In this document: positions 14,955 to 23,584 of the stretch, in pieces | Position numbering within the stretch: position 1 is the first letter of the stretch | How the letters are laid out: every line of letters starts with the position of its first letter | The notes under the pieces: generated by a model | The model's input: only the letters and a program-made list of their open reading frames with translations | The model's database searches: none | Told to the model about the DNA's origin: nothing | NCBI GenBank assembly: GCA_029009095.1 | Contig: JAQXJT010000004.1 | Span: 1-54,113 of the forward strand | Reading direction: 5' to 3' | Source: a bacterium | GTDB taxonomy: Bacteria > Bacillota > Clostridia > Oscillospirales > Oscillospiraceae | DNA: 54,113 bases | Translations under genes and position numbers: made by a program

Positions 14955-16595
14955 TCATTCATAGGTACACCCGCCGGGGAGAATGGCTCCGCTGCCGGTG
15001 AGGTAACAACCCGTGCAGCTTCGGGGCAGCACCACCGGGCGGTAGAGCTGCACGAGGGCCATGGCGTAGGCGTGCTCCGTGGCATAGTCCTGCACGGCGG
15101 CGAGGTTTTCCCCGGTGCGGCCGTCCTCTGTGGCCAGCCGGGCGAGGAGTTCGTTGAACCGGCTGTCCCGGAGGAAGCCCACCGTGCTGCCGTTCTTATC
15201 TCTGTCCGTCCAGAGTTTCGTCCAGACTTCCGCGGCGCTGCGCCCCTCCACCGGGAGGATGGCCAGATCCCACGCTTTCTGGTCTTTCAGTTTCTCTTCC
15301 AGCTCCTCCCGGGGCACCTTCACCACATTGGCGTTGATGCTCAGGGGGCGGAGAATGCTCTGGATGGCGCAGGCCAGCTCCTCTTCCACGCCGCCCTCCG
15401 CCGTCAGCAGCACAAAGCTCTCGTTCACATACTGCGCCTGGCGGAGCAGGGAACGCACCTCGTCCACGGGCAGCGTCACGCTCTCATAACTCTCGCCGCT
15501 CCCGGGCAGGTCGGGGCAGTCGGGGTTGGCGAGACCCGTGCACGCTCTCGCGCCGCCCTCCCCGGCATAGGAGGCCAGCAGGGCGTTGTCAATGGCGTAG
15601 AACACGCCCCGGCGGAGGTTTTCATTGTTCATCATGCCCTGGGGCTGCACATTGGGCACCAGGAGGTAGTTCACGCCGCTCCAACTGCCCTCCACCCGGA
15701 AGAGGTCGGCGTAGCTGCCCCCCTCCCGGAAATCCACCGTGTCGGCATAGGAGAGGCAGTCGGCCATGTCGGCCTTCCCCACCTCCAGGGTGATGACCCT
15801 GTCGGCGGCGCTGTCCGGGAAGAGATAGCGGATGCTCTGCACGTTGGCAGCGGCCCGCTCCTCCCGCTCCCCGCCCTGCCGGTAGTCATCGAAGGGCGTC
15901 AGCAGGAGGCTGCCGTCCTCCCCCACGCTCTCCAGCCGGTACGGCCCCGTACCGCAGGCTTCCGTCGTCAGGCCGCCATGGTCATTGTATGCCTTTTCCG
16001 TGTACAGGTACAGCGAGGCGAAGTGCCGCTCCCACTCCCCGGCCCCGGAGAGTTCCCGGCTGAAAAGCACCGTGACGCTGCCGTCCTCTCCCGCCGTGGC
16101 CTCTTTGAAGAGCTCCCAGCCCTCCGCCCCGGCCTGCCGGGTGATGCAAAAGGCCGCGTCGGCGGCGCTCAGGGGGTTGCCGTCGTGATCTGTGACGCCC
16201 TCCCGGAGATAGACGGTATAGCGGCCTTTCTCGTGCTCGAAGCCGCCCTCCGCGCCCCGGCCGCCGTCCGCCAGCACGCACGCCACGCTGCCGTCGGCGC
16301 GCACTTCAAACAGCGGCTCGTAGATCTCCAGCAGGCAGTTTTTCCCCCGGGACGCGATGTTCGCCGGATCCAGATCCTCCGCCGGGCGGGTGATGACGCG
16401 CACCTCTGCCGGCCGCGGATCCGCCTGGGGCTCCTCCTCCGTATGTTCCTCCGTGCCGCCCGCCTGGTCCGCGGGCAGGGTCTGCTCCTCCGGCGGAGAG
16501 GTGGGCGCGGGGGGCGTCTCCCCCCGCTTGCCGCAGCCGCCGAACAGCAGCGACAGCAGCAGGGCGCTCAGCAGCAGCGCCGAGGTTTTCTTCAT
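14955..16595 (-). CDS. Extracellular solute-binding lipoprotein, family 5 (oligopeptide/nickel type)
   Basis: 546 aa. A lipoprotein signal ends in FGGC (C21), followed by a Pro/Glu/Thr-rich linker (about 25-60). The SBP_bac_5 domain follows: LLEIYEPLFEVRADGSV, YTVYLREGVTDHDGNPLSAADAAF (split here at about residue 130) and ACGTGPYRLESVGEDGSLLL. These proteins deliver peptides or metal complexes to an ABC importer, but no permease or ATPase gene is adjacent. The ATG at 16595 has GAGGTGA 8 nt upstream. Between its stop and the next gene lies a short GC-rich hairpin with no U-tract. Confidence 0.85.
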   Translation of the reverse strand: MKKTSALLLSALLLSLLFGGCGKRGETPPAPTSPPEEQTLPADQAGGTEEHTEEEPQADPRPAEVRVITRPAEDLDPANIASRGKNCLLEIYEPLFEVRADGSVACVLADGGRGAEGGFEHEKGRYTVYLREGVTDHDGNPLSAADAAFCITRQAGAEGWELFKEATAGEDGSVTVLFSRELSGAGEWERHFASLYLYTEKAYNDHGGLTTEACGTGPYRLESVGEDGSLLLTPFDDYRQGGEREERAAANVQSIRYLFPDSAADRVITLEVGKADMADCLSYADTVDFREGGSYADLFRVEGSWSGVNYLLVPNVQPQGMMNNENLRRGVFYAIDNALLASYAGEGGARACTGLANPDCPDLPGSGESYESVTLPVDEVRSLLRQAQYVNESFVLLTAEGGVEEELACAIQSILRPLSINANVVKVPREELEEKLKDQKAWDLAILPVEGRSAAEVWTKLWTDRDKNGSTVGFLRDSRFNELLARLATEDGRTGENLAAVQDYATEHAYAMALVQLYRPVVLPRSCTGCYLTGSGAILPGGCTYE

Positions 16596-16685
16596 TTCGT
16601 TCTTCACCTCAGTGGATAGTTTCTCTGTTTTTTTGTACCCCTGTTTCCTGCTTTTGTCCATAGACATTTTGTAAATTCTTCCTTT

Positions 16686-18839
16686 TCAGCTTTGCCCTTT
16701 ATCCTCGCTTTTCATACTCAGGGAAATGCGCTTTTTCTTCGGATCGACCTCGATGACGGCCACCTCCACCACATCGCCCACGCTCACCACGTCGCCCGGG
16801 CGCTTCACAAAGCCGTCGGAGAGCCGGGAGATGTGGACCAGTCCGTCCTGATGGACGCCGATGTCCACGAACGCGCCGAAGTCCACCACGTTACGCACGG
16901 TGCCATGCAGCACCATGCCCGTTCGCAGATCCTCCAGCCCCATCACATCCCGCCGCAGCTGCGCCGGGGGCAGCTCGCTCCGGGGGTCGCGCCCGGGCTT
17001 CATCAGCTCCGCGGCGATGTCCATGGCGGTGGGCACGCCCACGCCGCAGCTCTCGATCTTCTCTCTGCCCAGCGCCGCGAATTTTTCCCGGAGGTCCCCG
17101 CAGCGCTGCCGCGCCGCGTCCTCCTCCCGGCAATCGCAGAGAGCCAGGAGCTTCCGGGCCGCCCCGTAGGACTCCGGGTGCACCCCGGTGTTGTCCATGA
17201 CGGTCTTGCCCCCGGGTATGCGCAGAAAGCCCGCGCACTGCTCAAAGGTCTTTGCCCCGATCCCGGGCACCTTCAGCAGCTCCCGGCGGGTTTTGAAGGG
17301 GCCGTTCTCCTCCCGGTAGCGCACGATCTTCCCGCTGAGAGCGGCGTTCAGCCCTGCCACCTGCCGCAGCAGCGCGGGCGAGGCGGTGTTGAGATCCACG
17401 CCCACCCGGTTCACGCAGTCCTCCACCACGGCGCAGAGCGTCTCCTCCAGACGGCGGCGGGGCATATCGTGCTGGTACTGCCCCACGCCGATGGCCATGG
17501 GCTCGATCTTCACCAGCTCCGAGAGGGGATCCTGGAGCCGCCGGGCGATGGACACCGCCGATCGGAGGGACACGTCGCAGCCGGGCAGCTCCCCGGCAGC
17601 CAGAGGGGAGGCGGAGTAGACCGAGGCCCCCGCCTCGCTGACCACCATATACGCCACCTCCGGCGTCTGACGGATCATGTCTGCCACAAAGATCTCCGAC
17701 TCTTTGGAGGCCGTGCCGTTGCCGATGGCGATGGCCGTGACGCCGTGGCGGCGTATCAGCGCCAGCAGGGTCTTTTTGGCCTCTTCGGTGCGGTTGTGGG
17801 GCGGCGTGGGGTAGACCACGGCGGTGTCCAGCAGCTTCCCCGTGGCGTCCACCACGGCGATCTTGCACCCGGTGCGGTAGGCCGGGTCGAAACCCATGGT
17901 CACCCGCCCCCTGAGAGGCGGCTGCATCAGCAGGGCCGAGAGGTTGCCGGCGAAGGCGTCCATGGCCTGCTCATTGGCCCGCTCGGTGGCCGCGGCGCGC
18001 TGCTCCCGCTCCATGGCGTCCTTCAAAAGCCGCCCCCAGGCGTCCTCCCCGGCAGCGGACACAAAGCAGGCCGAGGGGCTCGCAGGGTGGACAAAGCGGC
18101 GGCGGATCACCCGCAGGGCCTCGTCCTCTTCCACGCTGAACTTCACTCTCAGCGCCCCTTCCCTCTCGCCCCGGTTCAGCGCCAGGATCTGGTGGCTCCG
18201 AAGCCGGGAGAGAGGCGCGCGGAATGCATAATACTGCCCGTAGACCCCGTCTTCCTCCGTGGCGGCCGCGGAAATGCACTCTCCCCGCCGCTCATAGAGC
18301 TGCCGCAGCTCCCCGCGCAGGGCGGCGTCGTCGGAGATGATCTCCGCGGCGATGTCGTTGGCCCCCTGCAGGGCCTCGGCGGCCGTGGAAACGCCCTTCT
18401 CCCGGTTTACATAATTTTTTGCCAGCTGCTCCGGCACTCCGCCCTCCCGGCTCATCAGGGCGAGGGCCAGCGGCTCGAGTCCCTTTTCCCGGGCCACGGA
18501 GGCACGGGTACGCCGTTTGGGGCGGTAGGGCCGGTAAATATCCTCCAGCGCGCTGAGCGAAGGCGTGTTTTCGATGGCGCAGCGCAGCTCGTCCGTGAGC
18601 CGGCCCTGCCCGTCGATGGCGGCGGCGACCTCTGCCCGCCGCGCCTCCAGCGCGCGCAGGGAGCGCAGCCGTTCCTCGATCTTCCGGATGGTCTGATCGT
18701 CGGTGCTGCCGTGCATCTCCTTGCGGTAGCGGGCGATAAAGGGCACGGTATTGCCCTCGTCCAGCAGGCGGACGATGTTCTCCACACAGCCCGCCCCCAG
18801 GGAAAACTCCTTTGACAAAACTTCGATATTCTTCTCCAT
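16686..18839 (-). CDS. tex: RNA-binding transcriptional accessory protein Tex
   Basis: 717 aa, full length. The N-terminal Tex domain (EKNIEVLSKEF; TVPFIARYRKEMHGSTDDQ) precedes a YqgF/RNase-H-like domain (TMGFDPAYRTGCKIAVVD) and the helix-hairpin-helix DLNTASPALLRQVAGL. The C-terminal S1 RNA-binding domain has GTVRNVVDFGAFVDIGVHQD and GLVHISRLSD. It is a cytoplasmic RNA-binding factor affecting transcription; its molecular role is incompletely understood. The ATG at 18839 has GGGAGG 6 nt upstream. It is divergent from the ECF gene at 19034. Confidence 0.96.
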   Translation of the reverse strand: MEKNIEVLSKEFSLGAGCVENIVRLLDEGNTVPFIARYRKEMHGSTDDQTIRKIEERLRSLRALEARRAEVAAAIDGQGRLTDELRCAIENTPSLSALEDIYRPYRPKRRTRASVAREKGLEPLALALMSREGGVPEQLAKNYVNREKGVSTAAEALQGANDIAAEIISDDAALRGELRQLYERRGECISAAATEEDGVYGQYYAFRAPLSRLRSHQILALNRGEREGALRVKFSVEEDEALRVIRRRFVHPASPSACFVSAAGEDAWGRLLKDAMEREQRAAATERANEQAMDAFAGNLSALLMQPPLRGRVTMGFDPAYRTGCKIAVVDATGKLLDTAVVYPTPPHNRTEEAKKTLLALIRRHGVTAIAIGNGTASKESEIFVADMIRQTPEVAYMVVSEAGASVYSASPLAAGELPGCDVSLRSAVSIARRLQDPLSELVKIEPMAIGVGQYQHDMPRRRLEETLCAVVEDCVNRVGVDLNTASPALLRQVAGLNAALSGKIVRYREENGPFKTRRELLKVPGIGAKTFEQCAGFLRIPGGKTVMDNTGVHPESYGAARKLLALCDCREEDAARQRCGDLREKFAALGREKIESCGVGVPTAMDIAAELMKPGRDPRSELPPAQLRRDVMGLEDLRTGMVLHGTVRNVVDFGAFVDIGVHQDGLVHISRLSDGFVKRPGDVVSVGDVVEVAVIEVDPKKKRISLSMKSEDKGQS

Positions 18840-18941
18840 GATACCTCCCAATGGTCCGCAGATCACTCTCCGAGAATACAGGAATTTCCCCGCCCTGTAA
18901 ACCCCGATCCGCGCCGGCCCGGGAATAAGCGCGCAGCTCCA

Positions 18942-18970
18942 TTGACTTTTTCCGGGAAATGTCATATAAT
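18942..18970 (+). promoter_or_regulatory. Strong sigma-A promoter for the ECF-coaX unit
   Basis: TTGACT (18942-18947), 17-bp spacer, TATAAT (18965-18970), 63 bp before the ECF ATG. The transcript leader is short and shows no obvious riboswitch. Confidence 0.85.
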
Positions 18971-19033
18971 CCGGATGAATTTTGCGCTGCATCCCTTTCA
19001 TGCAGGGAGCAACAGCAAGGAGGAAAACAGAAT

Positions 19034-19642
19034 ATGAATCATTCGCATGAGAAAACCCGGCGTATGGTCGGTCTGGCGCTCTTTACGGCGCTGGTGGTCA
19101 TCCTGCAGCTGCTGGGCAGCTTCATCCGCTTCGGCCCCTTCTCCATCTCTCTGGTGACGCTGCCCATCGTGGTGGGCGCGGTGCTCTACGGGGCGTGGGG
19201 CGGCGTCTGGCTGGGTCTGGTGTTCGGCGTCACGGTGCTGCTCAGCGGCGACGCGGCGGCGTTCCTGGCCGTCCATGTTCCCGGCACGCTGATCACGGTG
19301 CTGCTCAAGGGCGTCGCCTGCGGCGGCGCGGCGGGACTGATGTACCGCCTGCTCGCCCCCCGGGCCGACGGGGAAGGAAAGCGCGGGCGCGACACGCTGG
19401 CCTCGGTGGCCGCCGCCGTGGTCTGCCCCGTGGTGAACACCGGCACCTTCCTGCTGGGTTGTCTCCTCTTCTTCATGCCCACCGTCTCTGCCTGGGCGGA
19501 GGCCATGGGCTTTGGAGAGAACGTGGGTTCCTACATGATCTTCGGTCTTGTGGGAGGGAACTTTCTGGCGGAGATGGGCACCACCGTGCTGCTCTGCCCT
19601 GTCATTCTCCGGCTGATCCGGCTGGGAAGAAAGGAAAACTGA
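19034..19642 (+). CDS. ECF transporter S component, probably for pantothenate
   Basis: 202 aa, about six transmembrane helices. RRMVGLALFTALVVILQLLG followed by FGPFSISLVTLPIVVGAVLYG is typical of substrate-capture S components of energy-coupling-factor importers. The shared EcfA/EcfT module must be encoded elsewhere. The gene ends 3 bp before pantothenate kinase coaX, so pantothenate is the likely vitamin (inference from context; the sequence alone does not fix it). The ATG at 19034 has AAGGAGGA upstream; an in-frame ATG at 18959 overlaps the promoter and is rejected. Confidence 0.85.
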   Translation: MNHSHEKTRRMVGLALFTALVVILQLLGSFIRFGPFSISLVTLPIVVGAVLYGAWGGVWLGLVFGVTVLLSGDAAAFLAVHVPGTLITVLLKGVACGGAAGLMYRLLAPRADGEGKRGRDTLASVAAAVVCPVVNTGTFLLGCLLFFMPTVSAWAEAMGFGENVGSYMIFGLVGGNFLAEMGTTVLLCPVILRLIRLGRKEN

Positions 19643-19645
19643 CTG

Positions 19646-20413
19646 ATGGTTCTGGTTGTTGATATTGGCAACACCCATGTGGTGTTGGGCGACGTGGCCA
19701 ACGGCGAGATCCGTTCTCTGGCCCGTCTGGCTACGGACGCATCCCGCACCGGCTCCGAGTACGCCATGTTCATCCGCTCCGCCCTGGAGCTCCACGGAGA
19801 GGACGCCTCCACCATCGAAGGCGCTATCATCTCTTCGGTGGTCCCCCCTGTGACCCCCGCCATGAAGGAGGCCATCTACCTGCTCAGCGGCAAGGAGGCC
19901 ATGGTGGTGGGCGCCGGTATCAAGACCGGGCTGGATATCCGCATCGACGACCCCGCCGAGCTGGGGGCCGATCTGGTGGTGGGCGCCGTGGGCGCTCTGG
20001 CCATCGCGCCGCCCCCTCTCATCCTCATTGATATGGGCACCGCCACCACCATCTTCGCCGTGGGCGAGGGCAATCAGTTTCTGGGCGGCGCCATCATCCC
20101 CGGCGTGGTGCTGGGTCTCAAGGCGCTGGCCGGCGGCACGTCTCAGCTGGTGAATGTGAACGCCGCGCCTCCCAAAAAGTGCATCAGCACCAACACCGTC
20201 ACCTGTATGCAGAGCGGCGCCATCTACGGCGCGGCCGCCATGATCGACGGGATGGTGGAGCGCATGGAGGAAGAGCTGGGCAAAAAAGCCAATGTCATCG
20301 CCACCGGCGGACTGGCCGGCACCGTAATCCCCTACTGCAAGCGGGAGATCCGCAACGAGCCGGAGCTGCTGCTGAAGGGTCTGGCCATCCTCTGGGAGAA
20401 GAACCGCAAGTAA
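19646..20413 (+). CDS. coaX: Type III pantothenate kinase CoaX
   Basis: 255 aa. Phosphorylates pantothenate, the first step of coenzyme A synthesis, without feedback inhibition by CoA. Shows the ASKHA-fold motifs MVLVVDIGNTHVVLGD, DDPAELGADLVVGAVGA, LILIDMGTATTIFAV, GGAIIPGVVLGLKAL and VIATGGLAGTVIPY. Length is normal. It is cotranscribed with the ECF S component, giving a salvage pair: import, then trapping by phosphorylation. Confidence 0.96.
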   Translation: MVLVVDIGNTHVVLGDVANGEIRSLARLATDASRTGSEYAMFIRSALELHGEDASTIEGAIISSVVPPVTPAMKEAIYLLSGKEAMVVGAGIKTGLDIRIDDPAELGADLVVGAVGALAIAPPPLILIDMGTATTIFAVGEGNQFLGGAIIPGVVLGLKALAGGTSQLVNVNAAPPKKCISTNTVTCMQSGAIYGAAAMIDGMVERMEEELGKKANVIATGGLAGTVIPYCKREIRNEPELLLKGLAILWEKNRK

Positions 20414-20426
20414 GTCAAACGCGAGA

Positions 20427-20457
20427 GGGCCGCAGCAGAAGACTGCGGCCCTTTTTT
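20427..20457 (+). terminator. Intrinsic terminator after coaX
   Basis: GGGCCGCAG (20427-20435) pairs with CTGCGGCCC (20443-20451), followed by six T. It ends 14 bp before the next plus-strand gene. Confidence 0.9.
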
Positions 20458-20471
20458 CACAGGAGGTCACC

Positions 20472-21230
20472 ATGAAAAAACGATGGGCTCTGCCTCTGCT
20501 GCCGCTGGCGCTGGCGCTGCTGCTCCTTGCCGCCGCCGCGGTGAAAACGGAGGCGAGTCTCTCCCGGGCAGGGGACGGCTGGCTGCTGCTGCCCCGGCAG
20601 GGCGGAGAGGAGCCGGTTCCGGCGGTGCTGCTGCTCTGGGGGAACGGCGAGGAGAAGCGCAGTTCTCTGGAGATGGCCGTGGAGCTGACCGGACGGGGCT
20701 ACGCCGCCATGATCGCCCCCGGGGAGAGCGCCGGAGCGGCCTGGGCAGCGCTGGAGAAGCACCCACGCGTGTTCGCCGGATCCATGGCGGCGCTGGGCTG
20801 GCCGGAGAGCCACTCCGCCCTCGACGCGCTGGCCCGCGCTCTGGAGGAGTCGGAGACGAAGCCCCGCGCCCTCCTCTATCTGGGTGCGGAGAGCGCCCCG
20901 GACACCCCTTCGGGACAAAACGTGCTCTGCATCCTGCGCGGCGCGGAGGAGAGCGCCGGAACGCTGGAGGGCTACTTTGCCGAGGGCAGCGCCCGGCGCA
21001 CCGTCACGCCGGCGCAGCAGGACGGCAGAGAGTGGCGCCGCGCCGCCCTGCCCCATGTGTGCAACTGGCTCGGCAGCTCCCTGGGACACCCCCGTGACGG
21101 CGTCTACGGCTATGATGAGTCTCTCTCCGCCCCCTGCCGCGCCCTGCTCCTCGCCGCCGCCGTCTGCGCCCTGCTCTCCCTGCTGTCCCTCCCCTTTGCT
21201 CTTTGGAAAAAACGAGGGCACGGAGCGTAA
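20472..21230 (+). CDS. Unrecognised protein with N- and C-terminal membrane helices
   Basis: 252 aa. An N-terminal helix (about 5-24) and a C-terminal helix (about 222-243, then KKRGHGA) flank a region of about 200 residues presumably outside the membrane. Segments such as VPAVLLLWGNGEEKRSSLEMA, split near residue 60, followed by LTGRGYAAMIAPGES, resemble the first half of an alpha/beta-hydrolase fold. No catalytic G-x-S-x-G elbow is clear (FAGSMAALGW is the nearest), so enzyme activity is doubtful. AGGAGG precedes the ATG. It lies alone between two terminators, so read-through or an unseen promoter must drive it. Confidence 0.6.
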   Translation: MKKRWALPLLPLALALLLLAAAAVKTEASLSRAGDGWLLLPRQGGEEPVPAVLLLWGNGEEKRSSLEMAVELTGRGYAAMIAPGESAGAAWAALEKHPRVFAGSMAALGWPESHSALDALARALEESETKPRALLYLGAESAPDTPSGQNVLCILRGAEESAGTLEGYFAEGSARRTVTPAQQDGREWRRAALPHVCNWLGSSLGHPRDGVYGYDESLSAPCRALLLAAAVCALLSLLSLPFALWKKRGHGA

Positions 21231-21267
21231 AAGACCTCCCCCGCCGCCGCGGCAGGGGAGGTCTTTT
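21229..21267 (+). terminator. Intrinsic terminator after the 20472 gene
   Basis: AAAAGACCTCCCC (21229-21241) pairs with GGGGAGGTCTTTT (21255-21267) around a GC-rich loop. The stop codon overlaps the 5' arm. Confidence 0.85.
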
Positions 21268-21338
21268 CCTTCGTCATTCCGCCGGAAAGCGCCGGGAAAT
21301 TTCAGCATAATGACGCCCCGTTCCGCCCCCTTTCTCTG

Positions 21339-21367
21339 TTGACTTCCCGGGAAAACAGGATTACAAT
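21339..21367 (+). promoter_or_regulatory. sigma-A promoter for the URO-D family gene
   Basis: TTGACT (21339-21344), 17-bp spacer, TACAAT (21362-21367), 65 bp before the ATG. Confidence 0.75.
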
Positions 21368-21432
21368 GTTGGTAATGCAAATCTCTCATAACGATATTAC
21401 CTATTTTTTATGGACGACAGGAGGAATGACTC

Positions 21433-22680
21433 ATGACACCCGAAAATCAGGCCAAATACGATGCCAAATGGAAGCGCATCCGCGACGCCATTGCGCTCAC
21501 CGAGCCCGACCGCATTCCCATCACCCCGTCCCCCGCCATCTTCCCCTACTTAAACTATGGCTACACCGTGGCCGAGGTCATCTACGACACCTCGCTGGAA
21601 AAGGCCAGAGACGCCTACAGCAGGTATCTGCTGGAGTTTGACCCGGACAACGCCACCGTCATCGGCAACTATGCCGGCGAGGGCCCGCTGATGGAGCTGC
21701 AGGAGCCCACCACCATGCGCTGGGCCGGTATGCCCGGCAATGTGATCCCCGAAAACTCCATTCAGCAGTATGTGGAGTTCCCCATGCTGCTGGACGACGA
21801 GTTTGACGAGTTCTTCAACGACCGGGTGACCTGGGAATTCCGCAAGAACCTGCCGCGCAGCAGCGATGTGCTCAAGCCGCTGGAGCGTTTCGCCGTGCCC
21901 CGGGGCATCCGCGGCCTGGCCGCCGAGATCTCCCGTCCCGACACCAGAAAGATGATCGAGACCCTCTGGAAGATCGACGAGGGCTACGCGGAGTATCAGA
22001 AGAAGGCCAACGCCGTCAACAAATCCTTCGAGGAGCTGGGCTACCCTATCATCCGCGGCGGCGGCGCGGGCGTGCCCTTCGACGGGTACAGCGACTTCCT
22101 CCGGGGCACCATCCTCTCCCTGGAAGACCTCTATGTCCGGCCCGACGAGGTGCGGCGCTATATCGACGCCACCTTTGAGCAGACCATCGCCGCCATCAAG
22201 GCCTCCAAGGGCCGCAACGACGGCACCCAGGTGTTCATGGCGCTGCACAAGGGCATGGACGGCTTCATGAGCGACGAGCACTACCGCGAGTACTACTGGG
22301 ATCACCTCCAGAAGATCATCTGCGCCATCATCGAGGCCAACAAGATCCCCTACATCTTCACCGAGGGCAAGTATAACTCCCGCCTCGACTGTCTGAAGGA
22401 AGTCCCCGAGGGCAAGGTGCTCTACCACTTCGAGGAAGTGGACATGGTGGAGGCCAAGAAGAAGCTGGGCGGCATCGCCTGCATCTCCGGCGGCTTCCCC
22501 AACTACCTCCTGAACTACGGCACCCGTCAGGAAGTGGTGGACGAGTGCAAGCGTCTCATCGACGCATGCGCCCCCGGCGGCGGCTACATCTTCGAGACCG
22601 CCTACGGCATGGACTACGCCAAGCGCGAGAACGTGGAGGCCATGTTCGAGACCGTCCACACCTACGGCAAGAGACAGTAA
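21433..22680 (+). CDS. Uroporphyrinogen-decarboxylase (URO-D) family protein, probable methyltransferase-type
   Basis: 415 aa. The family barrel is suggested by RIRDAIALTEPDRIPITPS at the start, a mid-protein GGGAGVPFDGYSDFLRGT, MALHKGMDGFMSDEHYREYY, and late IPYIFTEGKYNSRLDCL and GGYIFETAYGMDYAKREN. Free-standing members in anaerobes, outside a heme operon, are usually corrinoid- or methyl-transfer enzymes rather than true HemE. No corrinoid protein or activase is adjacent, so the substrate is unknown. GGAGG precedes the ATG at 21433. It converges on a DUF2284 gene across a shared terminator. Confidence 0.8.
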   Translation: MTPENQAKYDAKWKRIRDAIALTEPDRIPITPSPAIFPYLNYGYTVAEVIYDTSLEKARDAYSRYLLEFDPDNATVIGNYAGEGPLMELQEPTTMRWAGMPGNVIPENSIQQYVEFPMLLDDEFDEFFNDRVTWEFRKNLPRSSDVLKPLERFAVPRGIRGLAAEISRPDTRKMIETLWKIDEGYAEYQKKANAVNKSFEELGYPIIRGGGAGVPFDGYSDFLRGTILSLEDLYVRPDEVRRYIDATFEQTIAAIKASKGRNDGTQVFMALHKGMDGFMSDEHYREYYWDHLQKIICAIIEANKIPYIFTEGKYNSRLDCLKEVPEGKVLYHFEEVDMVEAKKKLGGIACISGGFPNYLLNYGTRQEVVDECKRLIDACAPGGGYIFETAYGMDYAKRENVEAMFETVHTYGKRQ

Positions 22681-22711
22681 AAGCAGCGCCCGGAGGGGCT
22701 CCCGATACTAC

Positions 22712-22753
22712 AAAAAGGCATCCGTATGGCCGAGTCCATACGGATGCCTTTTC
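22712..22753. terminator. Bidirectional terminator between URO-D and DUF2284 genes
   Basis: A perfect stem of about 17 bp (AAAAGGCATCCGTATGG and its complement) with a 6-nt loop, and runs of A and T at both ends, so it can act on either strand. Confidence 0.9.
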
Positions 22754-22793
22754 TGTCGCCGGCCTGTCCGCGGACCGGGGTGGAGCGCGGCAT

Positions 22794-23354
22794 TTACGCC
22801 GCCGCTCCTTTCCCGCGAAACAGCAGCGCTCCGAAATAGGTCACGGAATTGGCTCCGTTGTTATAATGAATTCCCGCCTGCCGCGCAAGCTCGTTCACCA
22901 CGAAGCCGTATCCTTCCAGAGAGTGGTGCAACCACTCGGGAAAGCGGCACGGTGCCTGGGGGTAGGTACACGCATCACAGCGGCCGCACCCCTCGTTGGA
23001 GAGCAGGAGACAATCCGGCAGAAGAGGTCTCACGCCCCGGTGAAACACATCCACCGTTTCCTTGAAGCTCCGCAGTCCTGCCGTCATCCCGTCAAAATCG
23101 AACGAATCCTCCAGCGCGTATTTGACGGAGAACAGCAGCATTTTGTCGTAGCGGCGAACGCGCTCCCTGCATTCCTCCATCGTCCCCACGGCCGGAGGAC
23201 AGGCCCATGAGGAGCCGTAATTGCGGCAGGAATTTCCCTCGCAGATCTTGCGGACCTCCGGGTAAAACTTCAGCTCTCCCACATCCAGCCAGCCCGTTTC
23301 AAACAGCCCGCTCTCTGCGGCGACCTTCTCTATCTGACAAAGCAGCTTCTCCAT
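22794..23354 (-). CDS. DUF2284 metal-binding protein
   Basis: 186 aa. Two cysteine groups define the family: CEGNSCRNYGSSWACPP (about 39-55) and GCGRCDACTYPQAPCRFP (about 122-139). They suggest an Fe-S or zinc site. Relatives are small cytoplasmic proteins of unknown function, common in anaerobes and sometimes near corrinoid methyltransferase genes. The convergent URO-D gene may be a partner; that is only suggested by proximity. The ATG at 23354 lies 48 bp from a promoter at 23402. Confidence 0.85.
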   Translation of the reverse strand: MEKLLCQIEKVAAESGLFETGWLDVGELKFYPEVRKICEGNSCRNYGSSWACPPAVGTMEECRERVRRYDKMLLFSVKYALEDSFDFDGMTAGLRSFKETVDVFHRGVRPLLPDCLLLSNEGCGRCDACTYPQAPCRFPEWLHHSLEGYGFVVNELARQAGIHYNNGANSVTYFGALLFRGKGAAA

Positions 23355-23401
23355 CGTTCTTCCCTCTCCTCAGCGTCCGTCTTTCGGCGTTTTCTCCCTA
23401 C

Positions 23402-23429
23402 AGTGTAGCAGATAAACGGGAAAAAGCAA
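23402..23429 (-). promoter_or_regulatory. Putative promoter of the DUF2284 gene
   Basis: TTGCTT (23424-23429) and TACACT (23402-23407) with a 16-bp spacer. Confidence 0.5.
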
Positions 23430-23526
23430 CCGTCCCGGCGCCGGATGGGCCGAAGTGCCCCCAAGTACCCGCTTCTCCCCTCCGCCTCCACGCTCCCCCG
23501 ACAGTCTATTTGCGCCCCGGCGGCGC

Positions 23527-23555
23527 TTGACAGAACGGCCCTTTTCTAATAAAGT
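23527..23555 (+). promoter_or_regulatory. sigma-A promoter of the pepD-mnmG-mnmA unit
   Basis: TTGACA (23527-23532), 17-bp spacer, TAAAGT (23550-23555), 30 bp before the pepD ATG. Confidence 0.7.
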
Positions 23556-23584
23556 ATCAAATCAGAAAGAAAGGAGCTGTTTCC

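Noticed and set aside
16692-18815. Long plus-strand open frame opposite tex
   Set aside because: tex is complete with all domains; the opposite frame is His/Gly/Leu-rich low-complexity translation.
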